DNA of 64,000 nucleotides from Pantoea sp. Cy-639 (lineage in GTDB: Bacteria; Pseudomonadota; Gammaproteobacteria; Pseudomonadales; Pseudomonadaceae): contig NZ_VWXI01000016.1 in assembly GCF_011752525.1 (NCBI RefSeq), forward strand, positions 1 to 64,000. Reading direction: 5' to 3'. Below the pieces are notes generated by a model. The model worked only from the letters and a program-made list of their open reading frames with translations. It was not told the origin of the DNA and made no database searches. Shown here in pieces: positions 33,165 through 40,519 of this stretch. The translations under genes and the position numbers were made by a program. The number at the start of each line of letters is the position of its first letter. Within the stretch, counting starts at the first letter, position 1.

Positions 33165-34406
33165 ATGAATGATCCTCGCCCCAGCTCCCGCCCCCTTGTC
33201 GCCGTGATCGGCGGCGGCCCCGCCGGCCTGATGGCCGCCGAGGCCCTGAGTCGACGCGGCATGACGGTGCAGGTGTTCGACGCCATGCCCTCGGTGGGCC
33301 GCAAGTTCCTGCTGGCCGGGGTTGGCGGCATGAACATCACCCATTCCGAGCCCTACCCGGCGTTCGTCGGTCGCTACGCCGAACGCCAGGGCGAGATCGA
33401 CGCGCTGCTGCGCGGCTTCGATGCCGACGCCCTGCGCCAGTGGATACACGACCTGGGCATCGAGACCTTCGTCGGCACCTCGGGCCGGGTGTTCCCCCGC
33501 GACATGAAGGCTGCGCCGCTGCTACGCGCCTGGCTCAAGCGCCTGCGCGACGCCGGGGTGGTTATCCACACCCGCCATCGCTGGCTCGGCTGGCACGCCG
33601 ATGGCGCCTTGCGGATCGCTTATCCACAGGGTGAGTTGCAGTTGCACGCCGATGCCGTGGTGCTGGCCCTGGGTGGCGGCAGTTGGGCGCGGCTCGGGTC
33701 GGACGGCAGTTGGATACCGCTGCTGGCCGAGCGGGGTGTGGATATCTCGCCGTTGCAAGCGAGCAACTGCGGCTTCGAGGGGCCGGGCTGGAGCGACCTG
33801 CTCAAGGACAAGTTCGCCGGCGCGCCGCTGAAGAACATCGCCCTGGCGATGCCCGGCGTGACGCCGCGCAAGGGCGAGTTCATCCTCACCGCCCAAGGCG
33901 TGGAAGGCAGCCTGGTGTATGCCTGGTCTGGCGCAGTGCGCGAAGCGATCAACCGCGACGGTCAGGCCACGCTGCTGCTCGACCTGTTGCCGGACCGACC
34001 TGTGGATAAAATCGCCCAGGCATTGGCCAAGCCGCGTGGCTCGCGGTCAATGGCCAAGCACTTGCAGGGGCAACTGGGCATCGACGGGGTGAAGGCCGCG
34101 CTGCTGCGCGAACTGACCGACCAGGCGAGCTTTGCCGACCCGCTGCGCCTGGCGGCGGCGATCAAGGCACTGCCGATCGTGCTGGTACGCCCGCGCCCAC
34201 TGGACGAGGCGATCAGCAGTGCCGGCGGCGTGCGTTTCGAAGGGCTGGACGAAGGGTTGATGCTGCCCGGGTTGCCCGGGGTGTTCTGCGCCGGCGAGAT
34301 GCTGGACTGGGAAGCGCCAACCGGGGGATACCTGCTGACGGCATGTTTTGCCAGTGGTCTGCGGGCGGGGAATGCGGCGGCGGATTGGCTGATGCGCTCG
34401 GCCTGA
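33165..34406 (+). CDS. HI0933/BaiN-family flavoprotein
   Basis: A 413-residue FAD protein: the dinucleotide motif V-I-G-G-G-P-A-G-L-M-A-A-E near residue 17 and a closing G-A-E-M-L-D-W-E-A-P-T-G-G-Y-L, the typical C-terminal FAD-binding segment of the HI0933/TIGR03862 family. These reductases are soluble NAD(P)H-dependent flavoproteins without a settled role. A weak ribosome site lies upstream. It is monocistronic and flanked by REP elements. Confidence 0.88.
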   Translation: MNDPRPSSRPLVAVIGGGPAGLMAAEALSRRGMTVQVFDAMPSVGRKFLLAGVGGMNITHSEPYPAFVGRYAERQGEIDALLRGFDADALRQWIHDLGIETFVGTSGRVFPRDMKAAPLLRAWLKRLRDAGVVIHTRHRWLGWHADGALRIAYPQGELQLHADAVVLALGGGSWARLGSDGSWIPLLAERGVDISPLQASNCGFEGPGWSDLLKDKFAGAPLKNIALAMPGVTPRKGEFILTAQGVEGSLVYAWSGAVREAINRDGQATLLLDLLPDRPVDKIAQALAKPRGSRSMAKHLQGQLGIDGVKAALLRELTDQASFADPLRLAAAIKALPIVLVRPRPLDEAISSAGGVRFEGLDEGLMLPGLPGVFCAGEMLDWEAPTGGYLLTACFASGLRAGNAAADWLMRSA

Positions 34407-34412
34407 TGCCAC

Positions 34413-34478
34413 ATTCGCCGGCAAGGCCGGCGCCTACACGGAACACCATCTCCTGTAGGAGCCGGCCTTGCCGGCGAA
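34413..34478. repeat. Inverted pair of REP elements
   Basis: TTCGCCGGCAAGGCCGGCGC (34413-34432) and its inverted partner TGTAGGAGCCGGCCTTGCC (34454-34472, continuing to 34478) face each other between convergent genes. This is the usual putida-type REPIN arrangement. Confidence 0.85.
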
Positions 34479-34483
34479 CCGCC

Positions 34484-35815
34484 TCACGGCTTGCGCTTGC
34501 GCGCCTTGCCAGCGAAGCTCGGTACCTTGCGCACAGCCTTCACCGCAGGCTCCGCAGTGCCCGGCTCGGCACTGTCCATCCAACGCCCCAGGCCACGCTT
34601 GGCGCTGTTCTCCTTGGGCTTCTTGGGTTTCTTCGGCTTCTTCACCACCTGCCCGCTGGCATCGGTCATCGGCACCCGGTGATCGGGGATGAAGTCCGGC
34701 TCTTCATGGCGCGGCAAGGTCTGGCGGATCAGGGTCTCGATCGACGCCAGCAACTGCACCTCGTCCGCGCACACCAGCGAGATCGCCTCGCCCTTGTTGC
34801 CGGCACGACCCGTGCGACCAATGCGGTGCACGTAGTCCTCGGCGACGATCGGCAGGTCGAGGTTGACCACCAGCGGCAGGTCGTCGATGTCCAGGCCGCG
34901 GGCCGCCACATCGGTGGCCACCAGCACCTGCACCTCACGGGCCTTGAAACTGTCCAGCGCACGCTGGCGGGTCGCCTGCGGCCGGTCACCATGGATACCG
35001 TCGGCGTTGACGCCCTCGGCCAGCAGACGCTCGACCAGTTGGTCCACGCCGTTGCGGGTCTTGGCGAACACCAGCACCTGCTTCCAGCGCTGCTTGCGCA
35101 ACAGGTGGCAGAACAGGTCGGCCTTGCGCTTCTTGTCCACCGGCACCAGCCACTGCTTGACCGTGCTGGCAGCGGCGTTGCGCGGGCTGACCTCGATGCT
35201 CAACGGATCGTTCAGCGCCAGCCCCGCGAGCATGCGGATCTGGTCGGAGAAGGTGGCCGAGAACAGCAGCGTCTGGCGTTTGCGCGGCAAGGCGGCGTAC
35301 ACCGACTGCAGTTCTTCGGCAAAACCCAGGTCGAGCATGCGGTCGGCTTCGTCGAGCACCAGGGTCTGCACCTGGCCGAACTTGATGGCGTTCTGCCGGA
35401 ACAGGTCGAGCAGGCGGCCCGGGGTGGCCACCAGCAGGTCGACGCCACGGCGCAGGCGCATCATCTGCGGGTTGATGCTGACCCCGCCATACACCGCGTA
35501 GGTCGACAGCGGCAGGTCCTCGGCGTACTCGCGCACATTGGCGTGGACCTGCTCGGCCAGCTCGCGGGTCGGCACCAGCACCAGCGCACGCACCGAGTTG
35601 GCGGCGACCTTCTCGCCTTCCAGGGCCAGGCGTTGCAGCACCGGGAGGGCGAAGCCGGCGGTCTTGCCGGTGCCGGTCTGGGCGGCGGCCATCAGGTCGC
35701 GGCCGGCGAGCACGGCGGGAATGGCCTTGGCCTGGACCGGGGTGGGCGTGGTGTAGTCGAGCTTCTGCAGGGTGCGCAGCAGCGGTTCGATCAGGCCGAG
35801 TTTGGCGAAATTCAT
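34484..35815 (-). CDS. rhlE: DEAD-box RNA helicase RhlE
   Basis: A 443-residue helicase starting at ATG 35815 (MNFAKLGLI). It has the Q motif (TPTPVQAKAIPAV), Walker A A-A-Q-T-G-T-G-K-T, box II D-E-A-D, S-A-T in motif III, and H-R-I-G-R-T-G-R as motif VI. The basic tail (KKPKKPKKPKE) is the RhlE-type RNA-binding extension. It unwinds RNA, likely in ribosome assembly and RNA turnover in the cytoplasm. Confidence 0.92.
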   Translation of the reverse strand: MNFAKLGLIEPLLRTLQKLDYTTPTPVQAKAIPAVLAGRDLMAAAQTGTGKTAGFALPVLQRLALEGEKVAANSVRALVLVPTRELAEQVHANVREYAEDLPLSTYAVYGGVSINPQMMRLRRGVDLLVATPGRLLDLFRQNAIKFGQVQTLVLDEADRMLDLGFAEELQSVYAALPRKRQTLLFSATFSDQIRMLAGLALNDPLSIEVSPRNAAASTVKQWLVPVDKKRKADLFCHLLRKQRWKQVLVFAKTRNGVDQLVERLLAEGVNADGIHGDRPQATRQRALDSFKAREVQVLVATDVAARGLDIDDLPLVVNLDLPIVAEDYVHRIGRTGRAGNKGEAISLVCADEVQLLASIETLIRQTLPRHEEPDFIPDHRVPMTDASGQVVKKPKKPKKPKENSAKRGLGRWMDSAEPGTAEPAVKAVRKVPSFAGKARKRKP

Positions 35816-35899
35816 GGCAATACCGTCAGGGGGTTCAGCGAAGGCCGCCAGTTTACCCCAGCACCACGACCACCACACGCCCCGCAGGCCGGCCCGCCA

Positions 35900-36820
35900 T
35901 TACTTGCACAGCTCTTCCTTCAGCCCTGCCGGCTGTTGCGGCGCCTTGCGCCATTGCGGCAAGCCGATCAGCACCACGGCGCCGATGATCACGGCCATGG
36001 CCACGCACTCCTCGGCGCCGATCTGCTCGCCGGCGAAGACGATCCCCAGCAGCACCGCCACTGCCGGATTGACGTAGGCATAGCTGGTGGCCGCCGCCGG
36101 GCGCACGTGCTTGAGCAGGTACATGTACGAGCTGAAGGCCAGGATCGAACCGAACAGCACCAGGTAGGCCAGCGCGCCCCACCCCGCCGCCGTCGGCATC
36201 TGGGTCAGGCGCTCACCGCTGACGGCACTGCCGATCAGCAGCGCCGCGCCGCCCACCAGCATCTCGGCGGCACTGGCCATGGCGCCCTGGGGCAGCGGCA
36301 GGCTCTTGCTCCACACCGAACCGAACGCCCAGGCCGCCGCGGCGAACAGGATCAGCGCCGCGCCCATCGGGCTGGCCTGCAGGTTGGAGCCGAGGTTGAG
36401 CAGGCCGATGCCAGCCAGTCCGAGGAAGATCCCCGCCCATTCCAGGCGTGAGTTGCGGTGCCCGAACAGCAAGCCGAACACCAGGGTGAACAACGGCACG
36501 GTGGCCACCGCCAGTGCCGCCACGCCCGATGCGACGCCGGCGTGCTCGGCCAGGGTCACCCCGCCATTGCCACAGCTGAGCAGCAGGAAGCCGATCGCCC
36601 CCGCCGCGCGCCATTGCGGCCAGGTCGGTGCCGGCGCCCCCCGCCAGCGCAGAAAACCGTAAAGCAGACTGCCGGCGATGACGAAGCGCACGCCGGCCAT
36701 CAGCATCGGCGGCCAGGATTCGACGCCAATACGGATGAACAGGTAGGTCGAGCCCCAGACCAGGTACAGGGCGAGGAAGGCTCCGATGAGCAACAACGGG
36801 AAGCGGCGGGTGGCTGACAT
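35900..36820 (-). CDS. yedA: EamA/DMT-family exporter YedA
   Basis: A 306-residue ten-helix drug/metabolite transporter, start ATG 36820. The signature L-Y-L-V-W-G-S-T-Y-L-F-I-R near the first helix and G-S-I-L-A-F-S-S-Y-M in the second EamA repeat place it with YedA. It exports metabolites across the inner membrane. It lies divergent from a decayed Lrp-family regulator gene, which in related genomes I expect to be intact and to control it. Confidence 0.88.
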   Translation of the reverse strand: MSATRRFPLLLIGAFLALYLVWGSTYLFIRIGVESWPPMLMAGVRFVIAGSLLYGFLRWRGAPAPTWPQWRAAGAIGFLLLSCGNGGVTLAEHAGVASGVAALAVATVPLFTLVFGLLFGHRNSRLEWAGIFLGLAGIGLLNLGSNLQASPMGAALILFAAAAWAFGSVWSKSLPLPQGAMASAAEMLVGGAALLIGSAVSGERLTQMPTAAGWGALAYLVLFGSILAFSSYMYLLKHVRPAAATSYAYVNPAVAVLLGIVFAGEQIGAEECVAMAVIIGAVVLIGLPQWRKAPQQPAGLKEELCK

Positions 36821-36974
36821 GGCGAGTGGCTCGAAATCCGTTTGCGGGTGGCTTAGTTTAGAAAGGCTTCCTGGCAAACTTAAGTTACAAAACACGTTTA
36901 AAACACCACAACACTTTGCAATGCATGGTTATGCGCGGGCTTTACCGTCGATTGCAAAGCCTGCAGGAAACGAC

Positions 36975-37194
36975 ATGGGCAAATACGATCGCATGCTCCT
37001 CGCTGCCCTGCTGGAAAACGGCCGGGCGCCTGGCCAGGCATGGCAACCAGCAGGCCTACGATGCGCTGACGAAAATCCCCGAGCCAGCCGAATGCCACCG
37101 GGTCACGGGGGACCCGTGCGTGATCATGCAGGCGGCGGTGGAGCGGCGCGTGCCGCTGGGGCATCTGGACAGCAAGTCGACACGATCAGCGTAG
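36975..37194 (+). pseudogene. Lrp/AsnC-family regulator with a large internal deletion and frameshift
   Basis: The 5' part reads M-G-K-Y-D-R-M-L-L-A-A-L-L-E-N-G-R-A, the first helix of an Lrp-type helix-turn-helix. After about 37020 the frame shifts, and a second frame gives QQAYDALTKIPEPAECHRV followed by TGDPCVIMQAAV, the conserved effector-domain strand of Lrp proteins (E-C-x-x-V-T-G-D-x-D). The recognition helix and most of the effector domain are missing. The gene therefore carries a deletion of about 70-80 codons plus a frameshift and cannot bind DNA. It is divergent from yedA, whose control is presumably changed. Confidence 0.72.
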
Positions 37195-37237
37195 GGGCCT
37201 CTGCAAGGCTGGCTCCTACATGTGCGAAGGCGACGTG
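37195..37237 (+). repeat. Degenerate REP-like piece
   Basis: Sequence such as GCAAGGCTGGCTCCTACATG resembles part of the REP family between the Lrp remnant and the NYN gene. It is short and imperfect. Apart from this and the Lrp remnant, 36821-37237 holds only the yedA promoter side. Confidence 0.35.
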
Positions 37238-37714
37238 TCAGCGCAGCAGCAGCTTGCCCTCGATCGGCACATAGCGACTGGCCGCGCGGATCACCGACAG
37301 CGCCGTCAGCCCGGGCACGCCGTACACCACGGTTTCCACGCCATGGCGCTGCATCGCCCGCTCCAGCAACAGGTCGAAGTCACCATCGCCGGAGGCCAGC
37401 ACCACCTGATCGACCCGCGCTGCCGCCTCGATCACATCCAGGGTGATGCCCACATCCCAGTCGCCCTTGGCCGAGCCATCGGCACGCTGGATGAAGGGTT
37501 TGAGGCGCACCTGGAAACCCAGGTTGCGCAGGATCTGCTGGAACTGTTGCTGCTTGCTGTCGCCGCGGTCGATGGCATAGGCCACCGCCTCGACGATCTG
37601 CCCCTCGCGACTGACTTCGGCCCATAGCGCGGAATAGTCGAAATGGCAGCCGTGGCCCTGGCGAACCGTGTAGTAGAGGTTCTGCACATCGGCGAACAGG
37701 GCGATCTTCTTCAC
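37238..37714 (-). CDS. NYN-domain ribonuclease-like protein (LabA/DUF88 family)
   Basis: A 158-residue protein starting at GTG 37714 (V-K-K-I-A-L-F-A-D-V-Q-N). The acidic residues of the NYN nuclease fold are visible: F-A-D-V-Q-N-L, K-G-D-W-D-V-G-I and S-G-D-G-D-F-D. The fold is PIN-like and normally cuts RNA. The closing VRAASRYV segment is typical for the family. A GTG start with AGAGAG upstream is preferred over the ATG at 37744. Cellular RNA targets are unknown. Confidence 0.85.
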   Translation of the reverse strand: MKKIALFADVQNLYYTVRQGHGCHFDYSALWAEVSREGQIVEAVAYAIDRGDSKQQQFQQILRNLGFQVRLKPFIQRADGSAKGDWDVGITLDVIEAAARVDQVVLASGDGDFDLLLERAMQRHGVETVVYGVPGLTALSVIRAASRYVPIEGKLLLR

Positions 37715-37743
37715 CTGGAGACTCTCTCTGGCAGTGGCAAACA

Positions 37744-37797
37744 ATCGCGGGGCAAGCTCGCCCCCACACAGCCGTGGGAGCGGGCTTGCCCCGCGAT
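37744..37797. repeat. Inverted REP pair
   Basis: ATCGCGGGGCAAGC and GCTTGCCCCGCGAT form a long palindrome around CCCACA...TGTGGGAG-like sequence, the standard putida REP pair, between the NYN and DUF2076 genes. Confidence 0.85.
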
Positions 37798-37822
37798 CAG
37801 GTCCCGCAGTATGCCAGACCCC

Positions 37823-38566
37823 TCAGACGTAGTCGTCGTCCGAGAAGAAGCCACCGTCGTCGTTGCTGTAGTCGGTGTCGGTGAAACTGCCCTGGTCGTT
37901 GCCCCAGTTGCTGTTGTCGGCCACCTGGCGCTGGTTGTCCTGGTCGTTCCAGCCACCTGAGTCGCTGGCTGGCGCCGGCTCCTCCTTGATCACCTCGACA
38001 ATCTCGTCAGGCTGCGAGTGATGACTGAACAGGCTGCTGATGCCCTGCGCCAGCAGCACGCCACCGGCCACACCTGCGGCGGTCTGCATCGCGCCGCCGA
38101 GGAAACTGCTGGCCCCGCTGCGGGCCGGCGCCGGCGCCGCGCCGAAACCTGCCTGCGGCTGTGGTGGTGGCGGTGCATAGGCCTGGGGCGCCGGCTCACG
38201 CCAGCCGCCCGCGCTGCTCGGTGGCGCGACCGAACGCTGGGGTTCCGGCGCCGGGCTGCGCGCACCGCCACCGAAAATGCTGGAAAGGAAACCGCCGCCA
38301 CCAGTGCTGCTGGAGCGCACCGCCTCGAGTTGCGCGCGGGCCTGGCGCAGCTCTTCCTCGAGCTGCTTGTTCTGCTCGTCGAGGCGCTTGATCGCCGCTT
38401 CCTGCACCAGGATCGCCTGGGCCATGTAGTAAGGCGCCGCCGGTTGCCGGCGCAGGTGCTCCTCAATGCAGGCCACGGCCTGGGCATCCCGCGGCTGGCC
38501 GGCCTGTTCGGCTTGCTGGATGCGGCCGAACAGGCCGTCGATCAGGGTTTGTTCTTCAGTGTTCAT
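37823..38566 (-). CDS. DUF2076 family protein
   Basis: A 247-residue protein from ATG 38566 (MNTEEQTLIDGLFGRI). A helical N-terminus with a coiled coil (about 50-85) is followed by a low-complexity Pro/Ala/Gly stretch, a hydrophobic segment (AAGVAGGVLLAQGISSLF) and an acidic tail ending D-D-D-Y. This is the standard layout of DUF2076 (YbaV-like) periplasmic ligand-binding family proteins. Function is unknown. Confidence 0.82.
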   Translation of the reverse strand: MNTEEQTLIDGLFGRIQQAEQAGQPRDAQAVACIEEHLRRQPAAPYYMAQAILVQEAAIKRLDEQNKQLEEELRQARAQLEAVRSSSTGGGGFLSSIFGGGARSPAPEPQRSVAPPSSAGGWREPAPQAYAPPPPQPQAGFGAAPAPARSGASSFLGGAMQTAAGVAGGVLLAQGISSLFSHHSQPDEIVEVIKEEPAPASDSGGWNDQDNQRQVADNSNWGNDQGSFTDTDYSNDDGGFFSDDDYV

Positions 38567-38723
38567 CGGGGCTACCTCGTGCGGTAAGCAGGACATCGGA
38601 CACCTGCAAAGATGGGGTGGCGCAGGCCCCGATTCAATCGCTGGCGCCATGAAACTTTTTTCAGCAAAGGACTGCTCTAGGCTACAGTTACGCCCTGCTT
38701 TTTCTGCCATGCGATGTTGACCG

Positions 38724-39380
38724 ATGAATCCGCTGAGCGTTCTGCGCGACTCCCTGTACTTCTTCCGCCGCCACCTGGCGAACATCCTCCAGCTGTGCCT
38801 GCCGCTGGTGGTGCTCGAGGCCCTGTGCACCCAACTGCTGGACCGGCAACTGGGCGAGCAGGCCTCGCCAGCCTACGGCATGCTGGTCAGCCTGCTGTTC
38901 TATCCGCTGTACAGCGCGGCGCTGATCCTCTACCTGGATACCCGCAGCCAGGGCCAGGCGGTCGCCAAGCGCGACCTGTTCGCCCGTGCCCTGCAACTGT
39001 GGCCATCGCTGGCCCTGCTGATCGTGATCAGCTCGCTGCTGATCATGGCGGGCCTGGCGCTGTTCATCTTCCCGGGCGTGTGGATCATGGTGAACCTGGT
39101 GTTCGCCGAGTACCTGCTGGTACTGCGCGGGCTGCCGGTGATCGAGGCGATGCGCACCAGCGCGCGCATGACCACCGGCCACTTCCTGCGCATCATGGTC
39201 TGCATGCTCTCGGTGCTGGCGCCGTTGTGGCTGATCGACGGCCTGCTGCTGAGCGTGTTCCCCGACCCGCAACCTGGCGTGCAGCTGGCGCTGGACAGCC
39301 TCAGCGGCTTCCTGCAGCTGTTCAGCACAGTGGTGCTGTATCGCCTGTTCATGTTGCTCGACGGTGAAACCAGCGCCTGA
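38724..39380 (+). CDS. YciC/UPF0259-family inner-membrane protein
   Basis: A 218-residue protein with about six hydrophobic segments. Features such as L-F-I-F-P-G-V-W-I-M-V and R-G-L-P-V-I-E-A-M-R-T-S resemble the YciC family. No catalytic motif is visible. It precedes an endonuclease/phosphatase-family gene after 59 bases. The role is unknown. Confidence 0.8.
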   Translation: MNPLSVLRDSLYFFRRHLANILQLCLPLVVLEALCTQLLDRQLGEQASPAYGMLVSLLFYPLYSAALILYLDTRSQGQAVAKRDLFARALQLWPSLALLIVISSLLIMAGLALFIFPGVWIMVNLVFAEYLLVLRGLPVIEAMRTSARMTTGHFLRIMVCMLSVLAPLWLIDGLLLSVFPDPQPGVQLALDSLSGFLQLFSTVVLYRLFMLLDGETSA

Positions 39381-39439
39381 CTGGCCGCCCGACGAACGGC
39401 TCGGTATGCTGGCGCGACACGCACCGACAAGCTGAGCCG

Positions 39440-40519
39440 ATGATCCGACTACTGCGCCACGTCCTGCTGTTCCTGCTCCTGTTGCTGGCCGCCTTGTGGC
39501 TGCTGGCCAATCACCTGGGCTGGCAACCCGCGCCGCGCGAGACGCTGCCGATTGCCTGTGCTGGCGCCCCCGCGCCGCTGGCACCCGGCCAGTCGCTGAC
39601 GGTCATGACCTGGAACGTGCAGTACCTGGCCGGCAAGCGCTACGTGTTCTGGTACGACCAGGGCCAGGGCGACGACACCCGGCCCAGCGCCGAAGACCTG
39701 GCCTTCAACCTCGACGAAGTGGCCCGGGTGATCCGCGCCGAGCAGCCGGATATCGTCCTGCTGCAAGAACTCGACAACAACGCCAAGGCGACCGACTACC
39801 AGGATCAGCTGGCCCTGCTCCGGGAGCGTCTGGCCGATCTGTATCCGTGCACGGTGCAAACCTACGACTGGAAGGCCGACTTCGTGCCCGACTGGCATAT
39901 CCTCGGCAGCGCCGGCCGCACCCTGGCGACCCTCAGTCGCTATCCCATCGACAAGGCCGAGCGCCTGCAGTTGCCCAACGCCGCCGACGGTCCCCTGGCC
40001 CGCCTGCGTGAAGCGCAGCCGGCCCTGCTGGTCAGTTACCTGCCGCTCAGCGACGGTAGCCGGTTGGCCGTTCTCAACACCCGACTCTCGCCCTACCACC
40101 CCGGCAGCAACCTGCAACGACGCCAGGTGCGCCATGTGGTCAAAGTGCTCGATCGCCTGGAGAGCCAGGGCACGCCGTGGGTGATCGGCGGCGACTTCAA
40201 CCTGTTGCCCCTGGGCCAGTACCGTCGCCTGCCACCGGCCCTGCGCGGCAACTATCCGGCCGACAGCGACCTGCACCTGCTCTGGGACAAATACCCGATG
40301 ATCCCCAGCAATGCCGAGGCCGGCGGTGCCGACCGTGCCGACTGGCTGACCCACTTCCCCAACGACCCGGGCGCCAGCGGCCCGGACCGGGCCCTCGACT
40401 ACCTGCTGCACAGCCCGCGCCTGTTGCGTCAGCAGGCGCAGGTACTGCAGGACGATACCTTGCAGATCTCCGACCACCTGCCGCTGACGGCGCGCCTGCG
40501 ACTGCCGCCACCGCCCTGA
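39440..40519 (+). CDS. Membrane-anchored endonuclease/exonuclease/phosphatase-family protein
   Basis: A 359-residue protein. An N-terminal membrane anchor (LLFLLLLLAALWLLANHLG) is followed by the EEP fold: M-T-W-N-V-Q-Y, Q-E-L-D-N-N for the catalytic Glu, G-G-D-F-N-L-L, and S-D-H-L-P-L at the end. It may be a periplasmic phosphodiesterase or nuclease. The stop abuts the hrpB stop at 40520. Confidence 0.85.
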   Translation: MIRLLRHVLLFLLLLLAALWLLANHLGWQPAPRETLPIACAGAPAPLAPGQSLTVMTWNVQYLAGKRYVFWYDQGQGDDTRPSAEDLAFNLDEVARVIRAEQPDIVLLQELDNNAKATDYQDQLALLRERLADLYPCTVQTYDWKADFVPDWHILGSAGRTLATLSRYPIDKAERLQLPNAADGPLARLREAQPALLVSYLPLSDGSRLAVLNTRLSPYHPGSNLQRRQVRHVVKVLDRLESQGTPWVIGGDFNLLPLGQYRRLPPALRGNYPADSDLHLLWDKYPMIPSNAEAGGADRADWLTHFPNDPGASGPDRALDYLLHSPRLLRQQAQVLQDDTLQISDHLPLTARLRLPPPP

